NCBI GenBank assembly: GCA_009809945.1
Contig: WTPW01000367.1
Span: forward strand, 227,182-291,181
DNA: 64,000 nt
Direction of reading: 5' to 3'
From: Gigaspora margarita
Taxonomy: Eukaryota; Glomeromycota; Glomeromycetes; Diversisporales; Gigasporaceae
Shown here: positions 35,499 to 48,368 of the stretch, one piece after another
Position numbering within the stretch: position 1 is the first letter of the stretch
How the letters are laid out: each line of letters begins with the position of its first letter
Notes under the pieces: generated by a model
What the model was told of the DNA's origin: nothing
The model's input: the letters and a program-made list of their open reading frames with translations, nothing else
Databases searched by the model: none
Position numbers and translations under genes: made by a program

Positions 35499-35996
35499 AA
35501 TAAATAACTTTTGGTCAAAATCACAAAACTCTTTCCATAGATCCTCAATCCAAATTCGTCAAAAAACAAAATAAGACTTTGGAGCTATAAAAGCATTAGG
35601 AAATATACAAAAGAGCACTAAGTAAAAAGGAAAAGAACTAGATTTGAAATATAGTTTGTTAGAGTGAAAACAAACTATCGGCAAAACAATAGTAGATAAA
35701 CTGTGTTAAAAGAAATTTTTAGAAAAAATTTGACAAAAAGTGGCGATCGGTTGAAACCCTGTAGTGCAGATCAATAGCAGGATGCGTAAACAAACATATC
35801 CAGATATAGCAAAATAAACAAATTAACAATCGATCAGAAAGGTAAACAAAGCAAACAGTCACGTAATCGTGAGAAATTTCTAACCCAAATAGATTAACTA
35901 GATTTACTGATAATCAATGAACAACCAACTGGCCCCAGACTGGAAAATCAGGTTTCTAAAAAGTGGCTGCCAAGCACTAAGGCATGGTGTGCATGA

Positions 35997-37660
35997 ATGC
36001 ACAAAGTATTTAATAGGCATTGTACTGGAGTACAAATAGTAGATACAGAGCTTGCACAAGCAATTCAAATAATCTCTGCAGAGGAAATATATATAATAAG
36101 ACATCTTTTTGAAAATTACTGTAAAATTACGGAGAAGCAGCTAAAGGAAATTCAAGAAGAAGAGGTGAGAGAAAAAAGCAGTAAGGAGAAGTTACAGTTA
36201 AGGAAAAAATGTTTGCTAGAGACGGAATGTGGAACAACTGATTACAGTATAGAAGAGATAGAAAGTAAGGTGCTAGAAAATCCAGCAAGTGAAAGCAAAA
36301 CTAATGCCGCAAAACAAATATATGAGGAAAGTGGTAGAGAAGAAATAGAAGAGACAGAAAGTATGGAAATAGAAAGTTTAGCAAAGAATAAAATAGACAT
36401 ATCAGGACACTTGGCTCCTTCAGTGGAAAATTCTAGCACACTCATGGAAACAGAAGATATTTTTAGCTCAAGATGGGCACCGTCAAACATTACTGGAAAT
36501 ATGGTGAGAAGTAACAGAAAAAGAGAGAAGATAGAATTCACAACAGAAATTAGTACTAGCCGAAAAAGGGTCCAGTGGAAAAGTGAGCCAGAACAAAAAC
36601 ACAAAAGTCAGAAAATATAGTTAAAAAAGAACTACTGGACATTACGGAAGAGGAATCACTGGGAGTTATATAGGTATAAACACGATGGAACGAAGATGCA
36701 AGATGTACAAGAAACTTCTGGAAATAGCATATTATTAGTAGAAGATAAGAGAGAAATTAAAGTTTCAAGAACATTAACAAAACCAGAAATTAGTAGGCAG
36801 AACTCTAGAGAATTTGACACAACATCTAGAATTGAAATGAAAGAGTTTTTCGCCCAGAAAAGTTCAAATGAGAAGTTCCCTAAATGGTAAATAGAAGTAA
36901 CAATATGGGATCTTCCTCTAGAAGCTAGAGCAGGACAAATTAGAAAAAATTTAAGTTTTTACGGAAAGGTTATAGTTAAAGAATTTTTAGTAAGCAAAAG
37001 GTCAAAAGCGGTCTTCATAGAGCTCTGGTCAAAAAATGCTTGAAGAGAAGAGTTCGTAGAAAGTTTATAGGGAATACATTATGAAAATGGAAAATGGTTC
37101 GACTAACACAAGGGAAATTTGACAAGAATACCTTGTGGGAAAGAAATAAATTTAAGGCAATTGTTAGAAATGTGCCCACAACAGCAGTTGAGACAGCTTT
37201 GCTTCGGCAGTTAAAAGGTATTAATGCCAGAGCAGTCTATATCTCATCAAATAGAAATTGGAATCAACGAGGCACAGCTAGTATTTACTTTGGCAATGAA
37301 GAGGATTTTTTAAAAAGTCAGACAGAGCAAGTGTTCTATTATAATACGAAACTAAAGTGGTCACTCATGAAAGATCAAGTGAGAAGAACAAAGGCAGAGA
37401 AGTTCAAAGTATGGTCTGAACCCAAGTTAAATTCTAAAGAGAGATATAGAGTTGAGCATATGGAAGAAAGTGAAAGTAGTAATTCTAAAAGTAAAAAAAG
37501 AGAGGATCGAATGCCCATTATGAATAAGTCACTTGGCCAACAAAATTATTTCAAGACAGAGAGTCACATAAATAAAAGCAACATGAGTAAAACTTCTTTC
37601 CTGACAAGACAAAAAGAGGCTTTTGAAGGAAGTACTATCCTAGAGGAGATATTAAGGTGA
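35997..37660 (+). pseudogene. LINE ORF1 (RNA-binding protein), broken
   Basis: Starts MHKVFNRHCTGVQIVDTELA and continues with a Glu/Lys-rich, probably coiled region (QLKEIQEEEVREKSSKEKLQ). Stops or shifts interrupt it at about 36620, 36890 and 37040-37100. The part at 36895-37020 (VTIWDLPLEARAGQIRKNLS ... SKAVFIELWSK) and 37150-37330 (FKAIVRNVPTTAVETALLRQ ... GTASIYFGNEEDF) both look like RRM folds (RNP-2-like then RNP-1-like strands). LINE ORF1 proteins bind element RNA as a nucleoprotein particle. The tail (37400-37660) is Ser/Lys-rich. Confidence 0.7.
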
Positions 37661-37713
37661 CTTGATAGAATCAAGAGAAGACAGAAAGAGGTAGGAAGCC
37701 CACAGCGCTCCTA

Positions 37714-40700
37714 ATGGGCGCCCCAGTTGTATATGTAAACAGTGCAGTACCTAAAAGTAGTGGTGGTATCATACAAAAGAAGGTGATAGAAGTAAAGAAC
37801 ATTGAATATGGGTTTCATAACATTAACGGTCTTAAAACACAGAGACATAGGTTAGAATTTTTGTCTTCATGGGCAGCAAATGAAAAGATAGATTTGCTTA
37901 GAATTGCAGAAACGAACTTAAAGGAAAGGGAAGCAAAATTTTTGGCTAAAAATTTAAGGGACTTTAGTAGTTTTTGGTCGAGTGTAGCACCAGATAAGTA
38001 TAAAGGTTCTGGTGTAGGTCTACTCGTTAAAAAAGATATTGAGAAACACCTGGGTAGAATAGAAAGATACAACAAGTATTTAATATGGGCTAAGTTCTTT
38101 TTTAAGAAATGCAAGTTACTAGTAATAACAGCATACCTACCCCCAAATGATGAGGAAAATATGAAGATAGTTGCCGAGAAAATCAAGGAAGTAATCAAGA
38201 TGCATAATGAAACTCGGCATATCATTTTAATGGGAGATTTCAATCATATACCAGATAAGTCCTTAGATAAATTCCCGCAAATGAATATCAACAAAAAATT
38301 TGCTCTCTTTATGTGGCTAGAAAAAATACAATTTTGTGATGCTTTTAGAAAATTAAACCCTCATAGTAGGAAATATACCTGGAGTAATGGACATACAAAG
38401 TCACGTATTGACCAAATATGGGTCTCAGAAGCTATGATGAAAAGATTAAATAAAGCGGATATTCAAGAAATAGAAACAGTTACAGGTAGTGACCATAACT
38501 TGCCTCTGGTCGTTTGGTCCCTGAAACAAAACAATTTTTGTAGAGGAGATATATTGGGAACTCAGACAACAGAAAGAACATTGTGGAAGTTGGATAGTGC
38601 AAAGTAGGAGAATTGGGAGAGCTACCAGGCACTATTGTGGAACAAGTTAAAAACAAGAGTTCCCAAACATCTCATGAAGGAAGATAGAGAGAATTTAAAT
38701 CAATGCGTACATGAGCATGATATAAACTTAGATCAAGTTTGGAATATAATAGAGTCTTCAATTTGGAAGGCAGCAGAGGAGTCACTACCAAAGCGGAAGG
38801 TAGGAATTAGAAAAGAAAGGAAGATCGAACACAAAGAAGCAACATTTCAGAAAATAGCAAAATATTTAGGGTATTTGATTAGTAGTATTAGAAAAGTAGA
38901 GACAATGGTATGAGTTCACACGCAGTTCGAGGCTGGAATTGTAAAATTAGAAGTATTAATGCAAGAGCGAGTACAAATATTGACGAAGTCAATGTAACTG
39001 ATTTGGAAAATTGGTTAGATAAAGCGGTTCTTTGGTGAAAAGCAATTGAAAGTAAGATTATTAGTGAAAATCAATTGCAGAAAGAGAAGGAGATAAAAGC
39101 ATATGTGAATAGGAGGTGTGAGATGATAGTAGGTGAACATAAGCGGATGTTAACAAGCATTTTGGAAAAGCCCTGTAGCAAAGTAGCATTAGATAGAATA
39201 TTAGTAGAAGAGGAGAATTGCTTTAAATTAGTTGTTGAACCAGAGGAAGTTCTGGCAGAAACGGAAGAGCATTTTAAAAAGCAATTTAGAAAGAGAAACC
39301 CTCATTGGGACCAGTTAAGCGAGGATTGGAAGAGTGTGTACCAGCCTTTAAATAGGGTCGAAGAGGAATGGTACAACCCAGTTTTATCTCCAATAGATGT
39401 AGAAGAATGGATGTTAATGCTCAATGAGGTAAAACTGAAATCAGCTCCAGGAATTTCTAATGTAACGTATAAGCTAATTAAGCAGGCAAACCATAAAGTT
39501 CAGATTATTTTAAGAACTTTGCGAATCTTTGTTTGATAAGGGGCTGCATTCCAGACAAGTGGAAAGTGGCACAAATATATACGATACCCAAAGATGAAGA
39601 TTGGGGGTTTGACCTTGGAAGGGTTAGACCAATTGCATTATTAGAAGCATTTCGCAAATGTGTTACTAGGGTTATAACCAAAAGGTTAAGCAAAGTTTGT
39701 ATTGAGAAAAATATTCTTCAAGGCCCAAATTTTACTGGTTTGCCAGAAGACTCAACAGAGGAGCCGATTCACATATTAAATGCACTGTCAGAAGAGGCCC
39801 AAGAGAAGAACAAGAAATTATGGCTCCTTTTTTAGGATATGAAAAAGGCTTTCGACTCTGTTAGCTTTTTAATGTTAGAAAAGGCACTACAAAGGATCAA
39901 AATTCCACAAATTTTGATAAAGTTTATTATCAATCTGTATAAAAATAGACACATGAGAGTAATTACGAGCTATGGTCTTACGAAAGAATTTATGGTAAAG
40001 GATGGAATCGATCAGGAGGAGGTGATTTCCCCTCTGGTCTGGCAGATTTTTTACGATCCTTTGCTAGAAAGAATGCAAAGTGATAAGAATCTAGGTTGTA
40101 TAGCAAAAGTGAGTAACCTTAATGCAAATGGAATTGTAGAAAGTTCTTCAAGTATACGTCAGGCTGTCTTGGCATATGCGAATGATACCACATAGATTGC
40201 TACTTCGAAGGAACAGATGGAAAGAACAATTGAAATTGCAGAACAGTTCTTTTATATTAACAATATTGAAATAAATAGTAGCAAATCTAAGCTTGTGGTT
40301 TTGAACTCAGGACTTTTAGGTCAAGATAAGAACATTTCATTCTGTAAGGCCAAACTGGTTGCAGAAAAAAAACTCTGTGATATGAAATTTTTGGGCGTCT
40401 ACTTATCTACATCCAAAGAGTTAGTGAATATTAAACGAATAGCTAGAAGTATAGTTGGCACTTTCGTACATGTGCTAGAAAAAAAATGGGTTACAGCTAG
40501 CCAACTTAGTTACATAAATAATCAGGTTCTTTTTCCAAAGTTAGAGTATATTTTACAGACTGCAACATTCTTGGAGAAGGGGTTGGATTTTATTCACCAA
40601 CCATTAATTCGGTTATACAAAAGAAGGCTAGGGCTTGCGCAAACTACTTCAAATAATCTTCTTTTTCATAGAGGTGTTCTGGATTTCAAATTTTTAGCAA

Positions 40701-43120
40701 GTACACTTATAACCAAGCAAGCAACAAGTGTACTAAAGAGATCAAATAGTTGCAAAACAGTAGGCATCCTTGCAGAAATAAGAATAAAACAGGGTGCTAT
40801 CAAAGCTGATATTTTGAAGAACATGCAGAGCACTCAGTTTAGTAGTGAGTTTGTTAAGCTATGGAGAGGGAACTTGATATGTAATGTAATAGAGAAGTGC
40901 AAAGCAATGAATTTGAAATTTGAAGTAAGGAGTTGCCAGGAGGAAAGAGTTAAAGAGAATTGGTTACTTATGGATTTGCTTGAAGAAAAGTTGGTGAAAC
41001 AATTAGTGAAAGCAAGAATTGATTTAGAGATTGTTGGTTTAAATCAAATTTTGGACTCAACTGGAAGTGAATTAATGATGTGGAGACAGATCAAAGTTTC
41101 AAGAGGAAGAAGTATGAAGGGAAAGGTGCCACATTGGTTTTCTAGACTTGAAGAAGAAGTTTTAAGAAGTTCGAATTTTAGAAAACTTAAGAAAGAATAC
41201 ATGCTAGAGGTAAAAAATCATGTAGCTTCACTACCGCAACTGGAGAAATTGCAAGATAACAAAAGGTTCAAAGACTGGGTGATCATTAAGAAGAAGAATC
41301 TGGACCAAATTTTGTTAGACCGAGTAGACAAAAAGTTGAAGTGAAAGATGGTAGTAGATCATTGGTTAGAAGTACATGAGGAAAAAGTGTCAGTTAGGAT
41401 CGAAAGATGTAGAGAATATCAGCTAAATAGTAAAGAAAAAGAAAATAACTGTCAGTTTGTAGTAAACCAAAGTGAACATGTAAAATCAATAAGCGGAGTC
41501 TTTAGAAAAGAAAACTGTTGGCATTTGACATTTTCATTAAGTTATTACAACGGTTGTTTTTCAGTTAGTATACCAAAAGATTGAATTTTTACAGAAGAAG
41601 CTATGAAGACTGTAGAGATTAGGCCACTTGAGTTGAAGGTGATTGAGAAGCAAGGTTTAGGTAGTAGAATTGTTGAGTTACTAAAGGATTTGGTGGTAAA
41701 GAATATTGAGGAGGATAGAGGAGATTATATATTTTATACAGATGGTTTATGGTACAAGGAGAAGGCAGGTTTGGAAGATAGGATGGGTTCTGCCTGGGTA
41801 CAACTTGATAGGGAGGAAAAGTTGGTAGTTTCATTCAGAAAAGTTAGAGTAGTTGACTGGCCGTCATCGAAAAGACCAGAATTAGTTGCAATTTTGTGTT
41901 CATTGTTAGTAACCAGGTCACATGCACGAGTTACAATTAAAACAGATAGTTCATCTGCAATTAGAGATATCGAGAAAGTTTTGAAATCATGGAGCTTCAA
42001 AAAACTGCTTAAGTTAAAGAACAGATCAACTTTGGACAAGATTGTAAAAGTAATTCAAGCTAAAGGAATTGTCCTAGACCTAATCAAAGTGAAAGCTCAC
42101 AGTGGTTTACTTTGGAATGAAAGGGCCAATGAACTTGCGAAGGAGGCAGCTTACCTTGAAGAGGAGTGGAAATGGACACCAAGTTCTAACACACAATGGA
42201 ATGTATCATTATTTTGGAATGGAAAGTTTGTTAAAGACTGCTCACGGAAGTTTATTATGCAACTCAAGAGAAGGTTTCATGAAGGAAAATGCCTTGTTTC
42301 AAAAAGGAGTCCTACTCAAACTTGGGGTCTTAATGAAAATGAGCTGAATTGGTCATTCAGATGGGAAAGACTCAAAGAATTAGGAGGTTCAAGATGCAGA
42401 TCAATAAATAACAGTTTCACGCTTGTCTCACGTATTAAGGATATTTTTCAACTTCTCCCAATGCTAGAAGAATTGCATACACATAAACCTTGGTTATACG
42501 CATCCCCAAATTGTATTATGTGTACAGAAGAGGTTAAGGAAAACATTAGCCACTTAACACGTTGTAGTTTGCTAGAGGAGCTTTGGCAAGAAACGGAAGT
42601 GCAAGTACTTAAAACAGCATGGTCAGTTTTGACAGATGAATCAAGGTTTATTTTGGACATTAGGGGTTTTAAGAAAGTTTTGTTGGATGACAACAAAGAG
42701 AAATGATACATAGAAAGGGAGCTATATATCAGTGGTATCGCAAAAAAGGAAAAGTGGTTACAGTTGTACCATATGGGGCTTAGCAAAAAAAAAGCAAATC
42801 TGTGTATCTATGGAGTTTTGTATGTCTTCTAGGAGAGCTTTCATCATATTATTTGGAAAGAGAGATGTGATTGGGTTATGCGATGGGAGAAGTTAGTTGG
42901 TATAAGCAGGAAGATGAAGAGAAAGTGTTGAGAGGACTTCAACTTGCTGGCCTCTTCTTCGGTTGCAAGACCTCCTTCATTAAGTATACCGGAAAATGAA
43001 GATAGAAAAAGAAGGAAGCAAGAGCAATTAGCAGAAGCTGACGCTCTAGTAGAAAATTCATTACTTCAACAAATTACGGGTACAGAGAATGTCAGTTGGT
43101 GGGTCCGAAAGTAATTAGAC
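37714..43120 (+). pseudogene. LINE ORF2: endonuclease-RT-RNase H, broken
   Basis: Domains in order: APE-type endonuclease at about 37800-38520 (HNINGLKTQR, AETNLKE, MGDFNHIPD, RIDQIWVS, GSDHNLPL); reverse transcriptase at about 39420-40330 (KSAPGISNVTYKLIKQ, RPIALLEAFRKCVTRVI, DMKKAFDSV, IDQEEVISPLVWQIFYDPLL); RNase H at about 41725-42165 (YTDG, KTDSSSAI, KAHSGLLWNERANELAKEAA); and a CxxC...H....C knuckle at about 42510-42560. Stops occur at 38606, 38911, 39835, 40193 and 41342 among others, and there is a frameshift near 38960. The RT active site reads YAND instead of YADD (GAT to AAT). The stop in NDTT*IA is TGG-to-TAG, the stop before DMKKAF fits CAG-to-TAG, and one near 39037 fits TGG-to-TGA. 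Confidence 0.9.
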
Positions 43121-43349
43121 TGTTCAGACAATACAAAGGCAGCTGAGAACCTGGATACGTTCTCAAAGAGATATATGAGTAATGTCATGTATGGCTTGGA
43201 GACTAACAAACATCAGTGCAACAACCATACCTGGGCGCTAGAGGAGTTGCCGGGTAATAGCCTATATTAAAGTTAGATATAGTTTTTCTGTATTTTATAC
43301 ATAAAAAAATTTAATAAATAGCGCAAGGTTGTAAAGTGAAAAAAAAATA

Positions 43350-43672
43350 AATAAATAACTTTTGATCCACTGGTCCGATTTGGATGATTTAACTGCCAAA
43401 ATGATCCTCTCAAAGAGAGGATTCTAACAAGCTCAAAATCACAGGAATCTAATTACAGGATCATAAGATCGATATAGATTTATGTATTATTACTATATAT
43501 ATAGTATTTAAATAAAACTATATATGTAGTAATAATATACAAATCTATATCGATCTTATGATCCTGTGATTAGATTCTTGTGATTTTGGGCTTGTTAGAA
43601 TTCTCTCTTTGAGAGGATCATTTTGGTAGTTAAATCATCCAAACTGGACCAGTGGATCAAAAGTTATTAACT
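43350..43672. repeat. Fourth palindromic unit, separated from its array by the LINE
   Basis: Begins AATAAATAACTTTTGATCCA and reads through ACTACC/CTGCCAAAATGATCC, CTCTCAAAGAGAGGATTC and ACAGGATCATAAGATCG, then the mirror image ending AGTGGATCAAAAGTTATTAA. It matches units in 34360-35498 and shows the array originally had at least four units. Confidence 0.85.
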
Positions 43673-44545
43673 AATAAAAATTTTATATAGTATTTTTAAA
43701 TATATATTATATAAATAATAAATTGTATTAGCCAATCAGAATAAAGGATATATAGTAACCTGACTAAGCCGGAGACCCCCTCCCCCTAAGAAACCAGGTG
43801 ATTTATGGCCCCCCTAAGGTGCTCAATAAACTAAACATAGAGTCATATATGGGGCATGGACTAGGAAAAACCCCCTCCGAAGGGTAGTTTCCATTTTGAG
43901 AAAATAGTGATTAAGTGTTTGTAAAACCTAAATTTTACCCCTGAATTTTTTGTTTATTTTTAGATATCAATTATTGAATAAACAATGTCATGTGATTATG
44001 AACCGCTGATTGGCCAATCTAATTTAATTAAGCTGTCAATCTTTGGTTGTAAATCTATTTTTAGAACACAAACATTCAAAAATTTGGTTATATTCAAGTT
44101 AAATTATCTCAATAAATTATTATATCAACGTAAGGTAAAAAGTAAAATACATATAGATATAAATCGGAACTTTAATTTGAATCAAAAATCTCAAAATTTT
44201 TAAAAAAGTGTCAGAGAGGGGTTTTCCTAGTCCATGCCCCATATGATCATTCTGTTCAGATTTTTTGAAGGCTGATTTCACATATGAATTTATTTGAATT
44301 CGCACCACTTTAGATAATTTTACCCAACTAACATACAATCGTATCATATTTTTTTAAAACCATAGTTCTAAACTAGCTCTACACTGAAATAAAGCCAGTT
44401 TTGTAATAAATTTAACAAATTTTTAATTTAATTTACTAAAAGGCAACGAATGTTATTGCAGACTGGCTCTATTATAGTATAGAACCATAATTTAAAAAAA
44501 ATATGATACAATTTTGTGTATGTCTTCAAAAAATCTGAATATATA
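43673..44545. other. Intergenic region
   Basis: No gene supported. Pairs such as ATGGGGCATGGACTAGGAAA at about 43851 and its inverse GTTTTCCTAGTCCATGCCCC at about 44220 bracket about 390 bp and look like ends of an old foldback element (43851-44245). Its interior is AT-rich without an ORF I accept. Confidence 0.45.
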
Positions 44546-44740
44546 AGGGAGATAGGGGTATTGTAGCCAGGGGGTATTGTGGTCAAGTAAAAAATATCTT
44601 GTGATCCAGTAATTAGAATTAAATAATTTTTGTACCATTTGATTCATCTCAAAGAGATGAATCAAATGGTACAAAATCATCTAATTCTAATCACTGAATC
44701 GCAAAATATTTTTTACTTGATCACAATACTCCATCTTCCT
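44546..44740. mobile_element. TA-flanked MITE, family A copy 2
   Basis: The left end TA|AGGGAGATAGGGGTATTGTA and the inverted right end (CTCCATCTTCCT|TA) match the element at 1968-2694. The body is a single palindrome with arms ATTTTTGTACCATTTGATTC and its inverse, centred on ATCTCAAAGAGAT. Confidence 0.8.
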
Positions 44741-47199
44741 TATGACCCTAACTATGTTTTGAGACTGAACACCCTAGTAGTTTACTAAAGCAAGATTTTA
44801 TTATATGAGAGTGAATTGTATCTGTCTAAAACTAACTGAAATGAAGTCAGGTATAGCTAAAAAATTGACCTATAATCACTTTTATCGATTGATAAATTTA
44901 CTAATACCAATAATCAAAAAATTAGTAATTTTCTATTTTTTGATTTTTTGTAAAATTTTGCATTATGTGTAACTTAATATGTATTACATGTGCCCTTGAT
45001 TCATAATTTGACTCATACAATTCAAGTCTTCTATGCTGATGATTGTAGAATTAATTATTGTCATGATTAGTTGAAATTCTTTAAAGATAATTATGCTAAA
45101 ATTCTTATAATATATTGTTTTCTTTCAGAGTTTGACCATAAGTATGTCCATGGGATTTAAAGCTTTTTGCTCATATGTGAATACAAACAATATGCAAAAC
45201 GGATTATTCACTCTAGAAGTCAGAATATCAAGATATGTATATAAAATATTTAGGTTCTAAACTTAGTCTTCTGGAATCGAAAATGAATAATAAAGGTGTT
45301 TACATTAATTTAGAAATTTGTGAAGCTACTAAGAATCGATAAGAATAATATGAAATTTTTTATTTTATGTTAATAAAAGAATTTTATTATAATTTACTTG
45401 TTTAATCTATTGGCATATTTAAATTGATTTTATTTTTTTTATTTTTAAAGAAATTTGGTTACTATCTTAGTGTTTGTTCCTGGAAGTTTTTTATGAGTAA
45501 TTTTAAAAGGAGCTTGTTCTTTAGCACTTAGTATAAAAGAAATATGCCTCTGCTCCAAAAAAAAGAACTGTTAGTTCTCTTCATAATACTGGTACAATAA
45601 TTCTACACTACCAGGGGTTACTAGAAGATGTGAAATAAACTTTTATTATTACATGTATTTGTCGCCAATATCATTATCAATCTTGATATCATTTATCATT
45701 GTAGCTGCACTACAATACTGAATAATATCTCATAATGTTTAATAGTATTTATGGTAAAACATGAAATAACTATTACTTATTGGATGATTGAACATAATCA
45801 AAAATTTAAACTTGAAATTGAAAAAAGCTAAGTGTATAAAAATAATTATATCTGTAACTAAACTAGAGAAATAGGATCCGTTAGTTCTGGAGCACCGCTT
45901 CATTTTTGCAAATAAATTTCAAAGTTGCTCTAATAAATCTATGAATTTAAAATATATTATTAAAAAAAATTTTTTAATACAAATGCATAACTATTGTATA
46001 CTTATCTATGTATTTGATAAAAATGTAAAGCTTTTAACTTCTGGATATCAGCTCCTAGAGATTAAAATGATATGATTAGTTACATAAAGCATTGTTCTCT
46101 TACATATTACAAAAATTTAAATAATTAGTTGGTTGATAGATTCCTTAAACTTAGATAAATTTTCAAAGCGATTTATAATCGGCTATAAGAAAATTTAAAA
46201 GCAATTTTAAGTTTAAAATTTATGCGCATTTATAAAAATTCTTAAAAGCTGGATTTTGAAAGAATATGTTTATAGTGCTAAACATTAATTAATTACTTGT
46301 CCAAAATTTTAATCTTAAACAAGTAATTCAAAAATTTACGATGCACTAATTAAAATTTGCATATTACATTTTGAACTGAAGTCAGCCAATATGGAATTTT
46401 TCTTACTTATTGTCTGGACTTAAGTTCCTTCACTTTGCTCCAAAAAATAATACTAGCAGAAGCCTTTACCATAAATGCATACAAAATTCTGATAAACAAA
46501 ATTTTTATTAAAAACCCTATGTAACATAATATTTTACGAATCAAAAAAGAAACAAATAAAAAAAAATACAATAAATATTAAAACCTATTCTAGAATACTA
46601 GTAAAATAATTGTAATAATAATATTAATCAGAAACAACTTTTAATGCTTGCTCTAATATCAAACTATAATTTTATTAAATAATCATTATACAGTTACAGT
46701 GCCACTACTTCACTTTTTACTCAAACCATATGACTCTCAACTTATCGTGTATTAGCCTACATTATAGTCTTTTTTTTTGTTAGTTGGTTTGTGAAAAATA
46801 AGCTTTTACAAATAAAATGCAGAGTTTATTGATTTATTGCACTATTGGCTAAATTTAAACATTCAAACATCCCTCTCATCTAACTTCTGTATTACTTCAC
46901 AAATTACTGAATTATTTTGACAGTTTATAGTTTGAGAAGGTGCTCTATCAATTTTTTTTAGTATCGAGTTTTGACCGTGGCTGCCAAACCTATTTTTGTA
47001 ATAGTAAAACATTATGCCAATATGTAAAACATATGTGTAATATATGTGTAGATCACCCAATTACAATGAATGCTATATGCATGTGATACAGATCCCAAAA
47101 AATTTGTACATTTACAAATCAGGTTTTTAATTAATAAATTTGCATTATATTTATTTAGTGTTTGCATATCCTTTTATCCAGGTGACTCACAGATCATTA
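44741..47199. other. Intergenic AT-rich region
   Basis: Nothing supported as a gene or RNA. Short open frames here are AT-rich background. No clear repeat beyond low-complexity A/T tracts. Confidence 0.4.
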
Positions 47200-47367
47200 A
47201 TTAAATATCTTATGAAATAGCAATCTAAATCGAATAAACTTATATAATTCGATTTTTCTTAATAGGAGAAATTAAATAGTCTAATTTCATTTGATTCTGA
47301 TCACAGGATTACAAAATATGCCTAATTTGCCACAATACCCACTTTGCCATAATACCTTAATCTCCCT
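47200..47367. mobile_element. TA-flanked MITE, family A copy 3, left end missing
   Basis: The right end reads GCCACAATACCCACTTTGCC then ATAATACCTTAATCTCCCT|TA, matching family A. The palindromic body (AAATCGAATAAACTTATATA ... GTCTAATTTCATTTGATTC) is degraded, and the left terminus is not found. Confidence 0.6.
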
Positions 47368-47544
47368 TATAATATATAATAAAAATAATAAATAAAAAAA
47401 TTTTAGAAAACTTGCAAAAACTTGCAAAAACCTGTAAAATATTTAAAATTTGCAAAAAGTATGATTATATGAATATAACAATTATTAATTGATATCATAT
47501 TAGATATATATTGATTAACCAGATATATATCAATTACTATTACT
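47368..47544. other. AT-rich gap
   Basis: Contains three short AACTTGCAAAA-like repeats (47408-47455) and TAGATATATATTGATTAACC. Nothing else seen. Confidence 0.35.
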
Positions 47545-47822
47545 AGTGTTGTACATTTTAGCTATTCACAGCCTTTTTTGGCTTGTCCATATCCAAAATT
47601 GTTCAAACATAAAAGATTATCCAAAGCTTGTCCAGGCTTTAATAATTAATAAATCTGTCTAAAAAATATATAACTATATATTTTTTAGATGCTGAACACA
47701 TTCCAGTTAAAATTAAAATAGGTTATCTTAATAAAATTTTAAGTAATTTTACTTTATTTAATTGTCCAAAATCATCCAAAATTGTCCAAATTATTGTCCA
47801 AAGCTGTCTTGTGACAACACTG
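47545..47822. mobile_element. hAT MITE, family D copy 2
   Basis: Same sequence and orientation as 33952-34231 with about one substitution per ten bases. The ends are AGTGTTGTACATTTT (first C lost) and GTGACAACACTG. The 8-bp duplication CTATTACT is at 47537-47544 and 47823-47830. Confidence 0.85.
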
Positions 47823-48353
47823 CTATTACTATCAATAAAAATTGGCAGAGTATTGAGTATCGATATATATTTTACTCAGTTAGTAATTGATATATATCTA
47901 TATATAAAATTTGCTGATATAATAAATAATTGACTACTATCATTAGCAAATTATATATATATAATCTTATATAAGATATTATGGCTCGTAATATTACAAA
48001 AATTTTATGATCAACATGGTATATAGCATAATATATTATGTTATATTATGGTTATATTATGGTATATATTTCGAAATATTTCAAAACATATTGCATAATA
48101 TTGCAAAATAGGTCAAATAAAAAAATGCAAATTACTCTCCTTACAGAGATCACAAAAGGTATGTATACCTTGTGATCTTTTTGCATTGTTTTGCAATATT
48201 TTGCAAATTTTCGCAAATTTTTTAAATAATATACATATTCATATAAACATGCTTTTTTGCATGTTTTTACATTATTTCACAAGGTTTTGTGATTTATTAT
48301 GAAATTTAAATTTTTATTTATTATTATTATACATTATATTTTTATATTATTAA
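47823..48353. other. AT-rich region
   Basis: Includes runs of TTTGCAATATTTTGCAAAT-like words (48040-48260) and an inverted pair GATCACAAAAGGTATG/TATACCTTGTGATC around 48148-48178. No gene. Confidence 0.35.
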
Positions 48354-48368
48354 ATATACATTTTTAAT

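Larger units (their letters stand above)
35514..43349 (+). mobile_element. Full-length LINE (APE endonuclease, RT, RNase H), inactive
   Basis: The element is bounded by a 15-bp direct duplication AATAAATAACTTTTG at 35499-35513 and 43350-43364 and ends in GTGAAAAAAAAATAAAT, the signature of target-primed reverse transcription. About 480 bp of 5' UTR precede ORF1 (35997-37660); ORF2 spans 37714 to about 43120. The presence of RNase H places it with I/Tad-like LINEs, and the fungal host favours Tad, which is inference. It inserted at the start of the fourth palindromic unit of the flanking array. Full length with both ORFs still readable implies moderate age; premature stops and a mutated RT active site show it cannot move by itself. 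Confidence 0.93.

Noticed and set aside
36242-36604. Minus-strand ORFs opposite the LINE ORF1, ORF2 and RNase H
   Set aside because: Shadow frames of the plus-strand LINE proteins; no domain match.
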